Assembly (NCBI GenBank): GCA_949752795.1
Contig: OX457064.1
Location: 41,908,368-41,972,367 of the forward strand
Length of the DNA: 64,000 bases
Source: Hyperoodon ampullatus
Taxonomy: Eukaryota; Chordata; Mammalia; Artiodactyla; Ziphiidae
Direction: 5' to 3'
Shown here: in pieces, positions 26,417 to 40,100 of the stretch
Position numbering within the stretch: the first letter of the stretch is position 1
Layout: every line of letters begins with the position of its first letter
Translations under genes and position numbers: made by a program
Notes under the pieces: generated by a model
Told to the model about the DNA's origin: nothing
Seen by the model: only the letters and a program-made list of their open reading frames with translations
The model's database searches: none

Positions 26417-28419
26417 TCTTTACTCTCTGGAATGTCCATTTATACAGAGCTGAAGGGTATAGTGTTCCATCAGCTGCTGCTTTTGCCAGTTGACTGGAAG
26501 TAATGATTAATGCTCATTGGTCCTGCCTGCATGTAACCTGACACTTTATGGCCTTGCAGTGTTCCTAATGTATAGTGAATGAGAAGACAACATTCTCAAA
26601 TCAGAAACATAAACAGGAACTGGTGGGTCTGAATTCCATTCAAATATGTCATTTCAGCCACACAGTGTTTGTCTAACTTGGATTTTACAGGCAGGAAAGG
26701 GGGAAGGGAGAGATAATCTGCTTGTGAGTTGAACTAGCATGAAAAAAGGGAATTAGAATGGGGAGGGGGGTGTACTTTTTTAGTGTGGGATTTTTAGTTT
26801 CTTTTTAAAGAAAACAACCAGGATGCTTAGGCCCAGAACTGCTTATTGCGAGTGGGTGAGATGAACATACAACTGTTTTCATATGTGCAACTAAGATTTG
26901 CAATTAAATGAGACAGTTTAAGGATGCGCATTTGGATTTCTCCCTCTGTGTGTGTGTTTCATAAATGTGAACAAGAGAGGGAAGATAAATATTTATCTTT
27001 TACAAGTATATATCTGAGTATATATGTTTAGGTTTAGAATATTGTTATAGAATATTTTACACTTAAAGGATCTCTATACTTAAGTGACTTAACTATTTAA
27101 TAGTTTAGAGGAAAGGGAGACTTTTTATTTCATAAAATATTTTTACCTAACATAGGCATAACTTAATTGAAATCTTTTCAAGGAATTTTTTTCAGATTAG
27201 ATTATTGTTTTTATCATGTGTGTACATGTGTGTAAATTTTCTATTTAATTGCTTCTAATACAGTCTTGAAAATTTTACAAAGATAGCTGTTCAAAAACAT
27301 GTGAAAAACAAAGCAAGGCAAAACTGAAAGAATGACACGCATATATCATTATGATTTATTTACTCTTCTCTTAAGTTTAGAAAAGTATCTTTGAACATTC
27401 CATTCTGCTAACCCTTCTTTTCAGTGTGTGGGCCCTCACAGTTCACTGTTTTTATCCACATGTTTTTGTTATTCTTAGCATTAAAAAATAAAACCACCCA
27501 CTTGGTATGACACTGGAAACATTATACTGAATCCTGGACCTGTTACCTATTTACTACTAATGTCATTTTGAGCATGTTTTGTTACCTCTTTTGTCCTCAG
27601 TTTCCTCATTCATGGAAAGGGGAAAATAATTCCTATACCTTTTGTGTTTTTGTAAGGATTAAATATGACTATGTTTGTAAAATTGCTAATATAGTGTTAG
27701 GGGTCCAGGCAATTAGAATAAGGATTTCTGTTGATAGGATTTTATCTTAACTTCTAGAGGTTTCCTCAGACTGTTGCTAGTTCTTGAATGAGGTGCCACT
27801 ATTATTTCTAATATTTATAAATACACGTTGGTGCTAAAGGATAAGACAAAATAAGAGACATATTCTTATGTTAAAACAATCATATTGTGCATAGCCAACA
27901 AGATAGTGTACAATTATGCTGTTTCTGACGTAGTGAAACAATCATACTGAACTTACTGCTAGTGTCATTCGTGTTTAAAGCAAGGAAACTAAATCATCTG
28001 AATATTGAGGTGATCCAAGGAGAAATGAGTGAGAGGACAAAGCAATTCATGATGTATTTGTTTCAAATTGTGTAGGTTCCAGAAAGGGAGCGATTCAGTA
28101 TTGAAGCTCATCATGAAAAATTCCCCCACTTCAGAATTTTTTTTGTGGCCTGTTTTGGCAACTAATGGCATCTTTTCTCATATATTTTTTTAAACTTCCG
28201 TTAATTGTCAGAGTGCAATAATATCTAATAAGTAGTCAGAGTTAAAATTGTGCTTATTTTGTGCAATTGTGTTTCCTATCATTTCAACTTTATTTTCAAC
28301 TCTAACTTACTGAGACCTCCACAGGCTTGTAAAACTTGTAAAACTGTGAGCCAACTAGATCACCATAAGCTAATCCTCTTTGAATGTGGTGGTTATTTGT
28401 GTAGGATACTGTCCCCTGC

Positions 28420-28454
<35 letters not shown>

Positions 28455-31068
28455 TAACCCAGATGCTTACAAGAGAAGTTTGTGGTTTCTTAGGTAAAAT
28501 TCTATGCTGTTATTTTAGGTTATGTAGCCTTTAAGTTTTAAAAGCATCTGAATGCAGATAACTGTGTTACTTTTTTTTTTCTTTTTTAAGGTTTTGCAAG
28601 CACTATTCTAGGCATACAAAGACTGACATAGTTCTGTTTCTGTCCTCAAAGTCTGTCAACAGTAGATTTAGTACATCTGATCTGTGGCAAAAGAAATATC
28701 TCTGCAGATTTTACATTACTTATACACAGTTTACTAAAAATCCTAATGACAAAGCTCCCATCTAAGTGTGAATGAAGTAATACCAAATGCATCACTCTCT
28801 TAAGATTTCAGCCACCTCCAACTTTTCTACCTTCTTCACATGAGTCAGTGACTAAGTTGTTATATAGAGCTTTTGTGACTGACAACAAATAGATCTTATA
28901 AAACTTGACTTAAAGCCTTCACACTTGAATTCAGACATATTAATACTGGGCCTTATTTTTTAGAGTTAATTACTTTCAGGTTTGTTCTATAAATAGATTG
29001 TATGGATGTAAAAAAAATCCTCAGGTTAGCATCCTTTTTAGAACACTTTACAAAATATATTTTCTTGATTAGCTACACAAAATCTCTTCATGTGGCAAGT
29101 GGAAATGCAGAGTACAAGGATGCTACACTAGTATGTATGTGAAGACCTGTGCATTTAAATACATCTTTATGAAGCTCATTTATTTATGCACTCTGGAAAA
29201 CCTTTGGATTTTAAACATTAAACTGAGTTTGCCAGGAAATGAGAAAAAACAAAAAACTTAAGTTTAAGAAAGACAAAACTTAGGCAACATCTGTCATAAT
29301 GCTCTTCTTTCTTGAATGAGATTGATGCCATTAGTTCTTGGTACAGCTCAGTATTTGTTTAGATGATAAATAAATGTCTTTGAAAACTTGTTTAAACTCC
29401 TGTGTTTACACTGAAGTACACACACACACAAGCACATTTCTCACCAAGTACCTGTTAATTTCAGATGTATGTTGACACACACATTTTGGCCCTGGAGTTT
29501 TAATTTCCACCATCATCATTATACCATAAACAAGCTTAGGTGGACTTGATCTTGTTACATCACTTCCTCAAGGAGTTAGTTAAGTGTGTCATCAATCCAT
29601 CTCTGCAGTGCACACTCACATGAAAGAAAAATCACATTAAAATACAACATCGAACTTATGTCTATTTTACTGGGATTTCTCATTTACTCTCAGAGATTTG
29701 AATGCTTAATTAAGTTATCACACTGGTTGTTTCTCCAGGAATTTAACTAGAAGCATCAAATGAAAGCAAGGTGCTTTTCCCCCCTTATTTAGAGTTTACA
29801 ATCTGAAGTGTTTTCAGCTTTGTACACTATTTGATAACAAACAATTTCAACAAGTTATAGGGATGTCTCATACAACTGTGGCAAATAGTTTCTCTCTGAT
29901 CCGGCCTGTTACAGCTCCTAGAAACTTTAGGCAAACCATGCCCTGAAGAAGAAACATCATCCCATACTATGGGGCAACGCATATGCAAATCAGAAAAGTG
30001 CCTAGCAAATTCAAAACTGCACTTTGTGGGCAGACCTTTGGTAAAGCTTCCCGAATCAGTATTATGTTTCCCAAGACAGTTTTAAAATGCAAGTCAAGAA
30101 ACAGCTTTTTAGTTTCATACTTGCTTATCTTAATTTAAAGGAAATTTTAACTGCGTTACTAAAGGTGAAGACTAATCAAATCAGGTAGTTTAGTGTGTTA
30201 GTTTACGTCTTCTTAACTTCTGCCACAGTGACTATGACTAGCGCATTAAAATGACAACAGTGCTTTGCTGCTTTGAATTTTTGCAGCATATTAGATCAGC
30301 TTTCATCACCATAAACTCATCTGTGACAAATTATAGGCAGTTTAGTTTCTGCAAGCTGATTTGGCCCCGTCCTAAGGTTATGCTGAAGAGCTCTTTGATC
30401 CATAAGTTTCCAAATAATAAAAAAAAATCCTTTACCCTAAATTAAATATACATAATTCAATTTACAGATTGAATTTAAAACTTTTTAGACTAAAGCCATT
30501 TAGCATCAAATATCAGGGAGTAATACTGTAAAAAGAAGCTCAAAAGAGGTACCTCCAAATATTCTGAAAATATAATGGAGCTTCTCACTTAAACCTTATA
30601 AATCATAAATTTATAATGAATTTAAAATCAATATATTTTAAATATCATAGGTTAATAGATTTATGAAGAATACTACTGAATAAGTCCACGAATAAGCAAT
30701 GTCAACCATCTCAATAGATACATGATTTAAGAATAGCAAATTAAGTTACAAAAGTAATTTTGATATGTAATTATTTCTGGTTTTAAGTACAGTGATTCAC
30801 ACAGTTTAAATACTTGTGAGGTTGACTTAAAAATAGATTCTGTTAATAATAAGTACCTTAGGGGCTTCCCTGGTGGTGCAGTGGTTGAGAGTCCACCTGC
30901 CAATGCAGGGGACACGGGTTCGTGCCCCGGTCCGGGAAGATCCCACATGCCGTGGAGCGGCTGGGCCCGTGAGCCATGGCCACTGGGCCTGTGCGTCTGG
31001 AGCCTGTGCTCCGCAACGGGAGAGGCCACAACAGTGAGAGGCCCGTGTACTGCAAAAAAAAAAAAAAA

Positions 31069-31100
<32 letters not shown>

Positions 31101-34100
31101 GTACCTTATATTGAATCCTCAGTGTTAGCAGAAAGTGGGCAGAATGTTGACCGTGGCCTACTCCATATGGTCTTCCAAAAACCCTTTGAAGGAAATCACC
31201 GTTATTCCCATTTTACAGATGTGGAGGTTGAGAGTTAAGAGGTGTTAAATAACTAACAAAATGTTATACTCCCATAAAATATCAGAACTGAGATTCAAAA
31301 CCAGGTCTCTTAGATGACAAGGCGAATGTTTGTAATCACTGCCGTACTAATGATCCTAAGATGATAATTATGGATGCATATTAAGACAGTGTAAATATGC
31401 TCTCATCTTAACGTTTGTGAATAGGATAAACTGCAGCTTATTATTGTCACTGAATTATGTAAGTTTTATTTCATGGATAAACATAAACGAATACGTATGA
31501 AATGCCTCCATTCCCTGCTACAAAACATTTCCCTTTGAAGTCGCCACTTAGCTAGTTTGGATCTGAGTTGAGCATTTAGCAAAAGTTAAAATGTAATGCC
31601 AAACTTCATTGGTTGGATTTTTTATTAGATAAGGTAGAAATGAAAGCAGCAGGCAATTTAATTAGCAGTAATTTTTCTGGGCAAGTCATTACTTTGATGA
31701 ACTTCAGAGCAATGTTTATGGCTCCTAATTAACCATGTTAGTCATTTGATTGAATAATCACTTTGGAAATGTTTCTACAATTTGATTAGAGTCTGACCCA
31801 CTCTGATGGTCATAAATTAACTGATATCACTTTAGGATAACATGACTTTAGTTACTTTAGGGGAATAAACTTCTCTTAGCCATATTTTTTTCAGGCTTCT
31901 CTGGACCATATAGAGGACACCGATTTTAAAGATAGACTGGACTTAAACAATGCTGGCCAAGTGTCTCAATTTCAAGAGCTAGATGTTAATTTTATTTACT
32001 CTGGGGTGTAATAAATAGTATTAAGAACTGGCATAATCACAAATATATTCTCATGTATGCATTTTTTTCTAAATTGCTGTTCAGTGCTTTTTTGTTTAGA
32101 ACTTAGACCACAAGTTGAGCCTTTGGAAATGTAATGGAGTTTCTGGCATTAGCCATATTTTATGTCATTAATTTATGATGAATTTTAAATCAGTATACTT
32201 TAAATATCATAGAAAAATAAGTAGAATTTATGAATAATATTACAGAGTAAGTACAACAAAAACCAATAAATCAGCTAGTTCAATAGACATGAGTATTAGT
32301 GAAATTATCCATCAAATCCTACCTTTGATGTCAAATGTCTAGTTTTCCAGGATTTTGATTATTTCATATGATGTTAGGGCACTTTTATAAGCCGACCCTT
32401 CAACTTTGAATAGTGGGTTTTTCAGAAACGCTTGCATTTTCTTTCTTCCGCTTTTTCTCCCCCTTTGGGGAGGAAACTACATTTAGTCACACTTAATATA
32501 TAATAGAGTTTAACCTATACATTTCCTAGCTGCCTCCAGAGCCAGCCAGCTGTTTTTACAGCCACACTCCAGCTGGGCAGCAGTCAGTAAAAGTATTTTG
32601 TGGCAGGGTGTCAACATTGGTACAACAAAATGCTTGCCTCTAAGCAGCTGGGGAGCTGATGGCAGAGTCATTAACACTCTCCCTTCCAGGCCCAGCTGCC
32701 TGAGGGAACTTACGCCTTGGTAATAAATCAAAATAACATTAAAAATTAATTTGAAGTACCATCGGTTAAAGAGTTGGGATAAAATGCATTGCTAATCATT
32801 TGTTAACCCAGAAGATCAACTCCACTGCAACCCTATTGTAAGCACTGATATCAGAAAGCACAGTTTAACCCTGTAGGGTCAGAATTATATACTACATAAT
32901 ACTTTATAGAAAGAAAGCGCAGTGTAATAAAGTGTTTGAAAATGAGTTTTACAGTATTTTCGGCGTGTAAGCCATTGATTGCCACATACTTTTCAATATT
33001 ACTGCTATTAGGGATCGCCATTAAGCTATTTTTGACTAAAACCACATAAGATAAGCTTTTTTTCTGTGAAATAATATCTCATATTTTGGTTGATATTTAT
33101 CACTAGAAAAAATTTTAGAACATCAGGTAGACTTTAAAAATGGAACATTCCAGACCAAGAAAGAATGACATCTGGGCTAAATAGTGCTCATTATCTATTA
33201 CAGCATGAAAGTCTATAGATGGATAGTTAAAGAGAGATAAGGGCCATTGGATTCCCATTCATTTAAATGTTATTACTTGTTCAGAAGTTAAGGGCTTACT
33301 ACAAGTGGTGGAAAGGAAGATGTATTCTTATATTAAATAGGACACTCGTCATATATCTTTTATACATTTATTTTTGTACATGTTGTTTTAAAAACTTAAG
33401 TAATACATACAGAAGATAGAATCAACTTAATCACGTGTATATATTCCTGTGGAACCTATATATGTTATATGTAGGGTTGGGCCCAGGTTTTTGGTACCTA
33501 AAACTTATAAAATTTGGGGAACCCTCTGAAAGAGAAAGAAAAGGAAATGACATATACAAAATTAGGCATAGGATTTCAGTAGGGCTCTTGCAAGTAGAGG
33601 GTCTTGAGGTTGAAACTTCACTCTCTTCACCATGAATAGACCTCTGGTTATGTGAGTGAACTTCTATATTCAGAGTTAAATAACTAGGGACAATAAAAGA
33701 CTCAGATAACATCTCACCCAACCCTTTGTTTTATATAAACTTAGACACAAAATGGCTTATCTAAAGTCATGTAGCTTTATTAGTAGTAAGTGAAGGACTT
33801 GAATTTTAATCTTTTGTCTCTTAATCTAATATATCTTTCCTTTTCTCCATATCGAAAGCTACTAAACACATTAGATACACAACCATCACTATGACTCAAG
33901 CTTAACCATTAACCAAGTTTTATTTTCTCAGGGATGAGTTAACTTGGTCACACAGGCAAGGCCTCACTCTTAAGGTAACAATGGTGTTTGCTCAGAAGTT
34001 GTTGGATTTCTCTTTTATAGCCTCACTGTTTTTGGATCTGACCTGTGAGCTTAACAAAATGAAAAGCCAGTCATGTTTCTAACTGAAGAAAAAAGAGCAG

Positions 34101-37100
34101 TCACCTTACTAGGCTGGAGTAATTTTAAGAGATGTAACAATTTCGTCTTCTCATAATAATTTCTAGCCAGTGTTCATGAAATAAACTATGAATGAGTCTT
34201 TTATTGATCTTTGCTTTGGATGACATTGAGTATACAAAGTTATTCCATACATGTCCTGAAATATTTTTTAACTCATGACACTGTTTGAGGACACAGTAGC
34301 ATTTATGCAGGGTTGCTGGTAGAGCCACCTTTACTTTAGTAAGGTTGGTGTGGGTAAAACTTTGAATTCACCTGCCTGTTCAGGAGAATCAGTATCCACC
34401 ATGGCATGCGTCTCATCCTTACGTTTCTTGTGTGGGACCTGCCTGAAATGTTAACTATGTGTTGACAAGTTCCCCTCAAGAGACTCGTGTCAGTTTCTGT
34501 TACTTTTCCTTTCTGCACTCTGTCCACTGATAACAGCACATTTTCAGCTCCAGACATCTTTGACCGATGTTGTTTCCTCTTGCAGAAGTGCCTAGCTGCC
34601 ACTCCATTTATATGAGGCAAGAAGGCTTCCTGGCTCATCCCAGCAGAACAGAAGTTAAGTTTTCCACTATTGAAATTCTTGTAAATACCTGTCAACATAA
34701 TTGGACATCCTAAGGATGCTGTCAGATTATCATTATATTACACATGGGGAAAATCACTTATGTCCACTAAACCATTATTTTAAAACTTTTCTTTTTAAAG
34801 TAAAAGGAAGATTTTTCAGGTCATGATCTCTTATATTTGGTTGTTAACATGAGTCATGTGCATATAAACAGCTGAAAAGTGGACTTCTCTGTTCTTTTTT
34901 GCCAGCAACTACATCCTTTTGAAAGAGAACATGTGCTTTTATAAGATCACCTTACCTTACTGCTTTCTACTGAAATGTATCTTTGAGGAATTTTCAGTTT
35001 TGCTTTAGAGACCTAAGTCACTGTTTTGAAATAAAGCACCGTTGATTTAAATACATTCACCTTTAAATATCCTAGATTTTACATTTTGGGACAAGTAATT
35101 GTTAAGAATGGACTTTCACATAAGAGACTTAGAAAAGGAGTTTTCTGTTGTGGATGTGTTATGGTAAACGTGGCGGGAAAGTTTTGTTCTAATGGGCATG
35201 ATACCTGCAAAGTAATGAGTGAAGATGATTTTATCTGGATAGACTCCCCTTTAAAGTATTTCTGGAATTATATGCATGGTCCTTGATGTCAACACTATGT
35301 ATCTTCAGTGAATGACTTAGATCCATCCTTCTAGGTTGAGTCCAATATTGGTTGTTTTGTTTAAATAACATTAATAGAAGTAAATCCCCATGTTTAAAGG
35401 ATAGTATTATGAGATGGTAAATCCAGAAAATATGAGACCAAAAATTTTGCACAAATGCAATATAATTATTGTTGCTATTTTTAATATTATGTACCTACCA
35501 CAGAGACCAATACTTTTGAGAAATAAAACTGTGACTAAACTATGGGAAATTTCTTCCTGGTCATGAAAGATAACAGCAATTAATTGAAGGTCCCACAGTC
35601 AAGGATATTTGGGGGAGAAAATGATTGTGAAAAGCTGTCAATTTATTTTGCATTTTTCCTATGGACTTAGTTATGTTACAGCAAAAAGGGAAAGTTTTTT
35701 TTAACTGCCTTGGCTATTGAAGATGAAAACATGAGAAAGTTAACCTAGCTAAATATTTCTCCAAAGAAGTAAGGGGGTAAAACCATACCTGTTTCAGTTC
35801 ATCAGGGTCATAATGCAAGGTACATGGCAGTAATTCACTCTGATTTCCCTCTCATCTGGTTGAATAACAAAACTTGGAAGAAAATGGAAAAGGAAATGAT
35901 ACGTTATACATCCCAGCTTTGCCAGTGTTTATGTAAGCTCTATGCTTCGGTTAGTAATAATATAAATTGTTAACTCTCATGTATTACCATGTGCTAGGCA
36001 GTGTTCTAAAGTTGCATATATTAAATCATTTAATCCTCACAACAACCCTATAAGGTAGATACTTTATTATCATTCCCATTTTATAGATGAGGAGACTGAG
36101 GCACAGAGGTTAAATAATGTGTCCAAGGTCACGGAGTGGAAAAGTAGAAGAGTCCTTTTCTACCTCCGTTTTTGTGTTAATGGTTATATTTTGATTTTAT
36201 TTGTGAGTGTTATTTCTGTCATGAATAAATGTATTTCATTTCCCCCCACAGGCTGCATGTTTGAAAAGGGCCCCAGGCAGTTTTATGATGACACCTGTGT
36301 TGTCCCAGAGAAATTCGATGGTAGGTTTTTCATTGTGTATCAAGTTTTGATTTCTGTAAGAGGGTGTGGAGAGATCACCTTCGCCTCTCCTGAAAGCAGT
36401 CAACAACGCTACTTAACGATTTTTATGCCCATCACCTACGACGCACTCAAGTCTCACTAAACTTTGCCTCTTATAAATTCCCTTTCCTTTGCCCATTAAG
36501 AAGCTTTTTGCTTTTGTCCTGTGACAGATCCCATTTTTAGAGTTAGACAGAGTATCATTCTTGCTGAGCTTTATGTAGAATAAGAGGACCCTTTCCATTG
36601 CCTGGCTGAGAACATGCAGCTTGTTGCTCGAGATTTATTGAGAGCTGATCCCGTAATTAACAAAGCAGAGGAGAAAGCATGCTACTGTGGATGCATGGAT
36701 GACTAATGCAGGCTCTTGCCTTTTATTGTTCACGAAAAGATGCATTATGGAACACAGGAGCAATACAGCTGCCCATTTAGTTAGTGATTGTGAGTCTTCC
36801 TTTTTTGTTTTTCCCCTGGGAAGATGTTCGTTACTAATGTGACATTACTTTGTAATTGCTTCAGATGGAGTTAGGAAAGCATCACTCTTTTAATATCATT
36901 TGCTGTGGCAATGAAAATGAAAATATCACCCCCCCACACGTTAGAAAGGGGTGTCAAGTTAGAATCTTCTTTTCTTGACAAACGTGGCAGCAGTCAGCAT
37001 CTACACAGAGGCTTGGGTAAAAAGTGAACAGTTGATTGACTTAGTGGTTCTTCAGAGTGGTCTCCATATTTCCTGCTTTGATTGTTTAACAGGAAATGAG

Positions 37101-40100
37101 CAGGGGCCCTCTGATTAGCTGATTGCACAAACTTTGGGGATCATGGCTGTAATGGCCTGGGTACCTCTCAGGAGCTTTTAATTGTCATTATTTAAACAGC
37201 AAAGTGTATGTGCAGATTGCTTCTCAGTCTCTAATTAGTTGCTTGAAGTCTACTGTGTTCCCCAGGCTTTCGCTACACGTAGACTTTTCAGAAGGGGTGA
37301 TATAAGTCTTGGGAAGATCTGTTTCCTTAGCCTCCCTTTACATTGCTAAATTCATGCCAAGGTCACAGGGTTAAACTCCAATAGGGATCACTTTTTCAGC
37401 CTTACTCTATAATAGATGTTACTTTTAACCTTTGAGTTTCAGAGGTGTGATCTGTGTTATTTTCTTTAGCATCATTCGCAGAGCATCAAAATCCTTAAAA
37501 TCTCTTGAGATAAAGCATAAAGTCTACTTTTTGGCATGACCTTCATCAGTTTCTTTCATGCTTAGTGAGCTTAACATTTTAAGAAATTGCGATAATTAGT
37601 ATGGGCATGTAAGGAAGGAAAATAGCTCAAAACTGTAGACTGGATTATGATATAATCTAACAGGGCAAAGTCTAAGTCACTTACATGTTTGGGGAAGCTA
37701 ACTGTCTTGATTATTTTTTCCCTTTGGCTTTTAAATACTCCTCAATTTTATACTAAGAAAATATTTTTGGGAAGATAGTATTGGGCTTACATTTTATAAG
37801 GAATAGAGAACAAGAAGAAAGAAGAACAAAGGGTTATTTTTTCATTGTACAAGGCCAGTATGATCAGTCGCATTTATAGGCAGAAGCAATCTAAAAGTTA
37901 GAAAATCTGAATCTGACAGTGTTTCACTCTATCTGCATAATTTCTCAGTTACCCCCATGAAAATTCCTAAATCTCAGAAGGAAAAACTGAGATAAATAAA
38001 CCTGTCATTGAAATCAGTATGAAGAGACACTTCTATATTTTCTAGCTTAGACCAAAACAACATAATGATTTTTAGCAGCTGTTGAGTGAATTTATTTTGG
38101 TTTAGGTACGCGGGCCTCTCACTGTTGTGGCCTCTCCCGTTGCGGAGCACAGGCTCCGGACGTGCAGGCTCAGCGGCCATGGCTCACAGGCCCAGCCGCT
38201 CTGCGGCATGTGGGATCTTCCCGGACCGGGGCACGAACCCGTGTCCCCTGCATCGGCAGGCAGACTCTCAACCACTGCGCCACCAGGGAAGCCCTCAATT
38301 GTTTTTTTCGTGAAGGAGAGAAAGTCATGCATTAATAGTGATATGCTTGTAGGGCCCTAGACATTCAATCCCCAATGTGACTAATTCCACTTTTTTTTTT
38401 TTTTTGCGGTACATGGGCCTCTCACTGTTGTGGCCTCTCCAGCTGCGGAGCACAGGCTCCAGACACGCAGGCCCAGTGGCCATGGCTCACGTGCCCAGCT
38501 GCTCCGCGGCATGCGGGATCCTCCCGGACCGGGGCACGAGCCCGTGTCCCCTGCATCGGCAGGCAGACTCTTAACCACTGCGCCACCAGGGAAGCCCATT
38601 CCACATATTTTTGAGACAGTTTGCTGGAGATAGAAGTAAATAATCAGTAGTCATGAAACTGAGTTGTGGTTTTTTTTTTTTGGTTTGTTTGTTTTTTGGT
38701 AAAATCAAAATATCTGGCCAGATATTCCAAAGAATTGGAAACTAACACCTTTGCTGCTGTAATCTATTTAATAGAGTTTTTTACACTTTGTATGAATAAC
38801 AAATAAATGTAGCACAAACCTTTCTTGTTTACAAATATAGATAACAGAAAACTCTGGTGTATTCTTTTTTGTGTGTGTATAAACATTATAAAATTGGACT
38901 TTTAGAAAAAGAATAGCAAGCTAAACTCAAATAAGTGCAATACAAACAAGAGACTAGGAAAAATGAGAGAATTTTCATTTGCTGCCAGTTGAGAAAGCAG
39001 AGTGCCAGTGAAGGTGTGGAAGAAAGATGGTATACCAGTAATCCAGAATGCCCTGAATTACCCATGACATTGTCCTAGTTTTTACTTAACTCAGAGTCTA
39101 AGATGCTATTAACTTTGCTTTGAAGTATTTGCATTAAAATTTTCACTAGTTTGTCATGTGCAGGTCAATGAGGTATTTACAAATTGCAAAATTTAATTTG
39201 TGCAAATAAAATGCACAGAGCTTAAAACTGATTACTCCCTCTGCATTGTTACTTAGAGCAGTAAGTAATGGCATTAACAATGAAGGAAAGAAGTATGATC
39301 GGATACTATAGTTTTTAAAATAGTATCTAAAGAAAAAAAAGTTATACAGCATTTTTATAAGTAAATGACATCCATGGATTTATTCTGCCCTTTGTACGTT
39401 TATAGTGACCTTTATATATACAGTTGTGTAAATTTGTAGATTCCTGGGTGATATTCACCCTTTTACCTATTTTAAATCCCTATTTAATGGTAACAGTATA
39501 TTTCATAGAAACCCTTAAATTGGTTGTGGTGTAACCATTTTAGTGATTGGTTTAATATAAATTTTATGTAAATATCATTGCTAATCATAGAAACTTAAAA
39601 TGTTTTTTAATTTAGGAGATATAAAACAAGAGCCAGGAATGTATCGGGAAGGACCCACGTACCAGCGGCGGGGATCACTTCAGCTCTGGCAGTTTTTGGT
39701 AGCTCTTCTGGACGACCCTTCAAATTCCCATTTCATTGCCTGGACTGGGAGAGGCATGGAATTTAAATTGATTGAGCCTGAAGAGGTGAGTTTAGTAGAT
39801 TCTAGTTAGGAAGATCAGATACGTTTTAATATAAGGAAACATATACTTGATTAATATGCCAAAGAAGTATTTTTTAATTTTAAAACTATAGGGAAACATT
39901 TTGAATTAAAAGGTGGGCCAGCCTCCCTGGTGGCGCAGTGGTTGAGAGTCCGCCTGCCGATGCAGGGGATACGGGTTCGTGCCCCGGTCTGGGAGGATCC
40001 CATATGCCGCGGAGCGGCTGGGCCCGTGGGCCATGGCTGCTGAGCCTGCGCGTCCGGAGCCTGTGCTCCGCAGCGGGGGAGGCCACAGCAGTGAGAGGCC

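Larger units (their letters stand above)
16937..34585 (+). other. ETV1 large intron (17.6 kb)
   Basis: It begins GTAGGC and ends CTCTTGCAG. Named contents are an AT/CA-rich stretch (18978-19050), an old repeat (19281-19647), an L1M piece (21175-21360), a weak MIR (22170-22370), SINEs at 22472, 23218, 23731 and 30861, a CA microsatellite (26369), MIR at 27510 and 31110, an AAAAG repeat (28420) and an L2-like piece (28585). The stretches 24100-26360, 28690-30840 and 31330-33690 show no repeats and no genes. Confidence 0.8.
36321..39615 (+). other. ETV1 intron
   Basis: It begins GTAGGT and ends TTAATTTAG. The first 1.7 kb (36321-38100) has no repeat family and includes a homeodomain-like AT-rich block around 36590-37290 that may be a conserved non-coding element. 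Two minus CHR-2 SINEs follow (38105-38294 and 38391-38597). The remaining 39000-39600 is AT-rich and unremarkable. Confidence 0.8.

Noticed and set aside
26369..28455. Tandem repeats considered as a CRISPR array or satellite
   Set aside because: They are simple AC and AAAAG microsatellites without spacers, in a mammalian intron.
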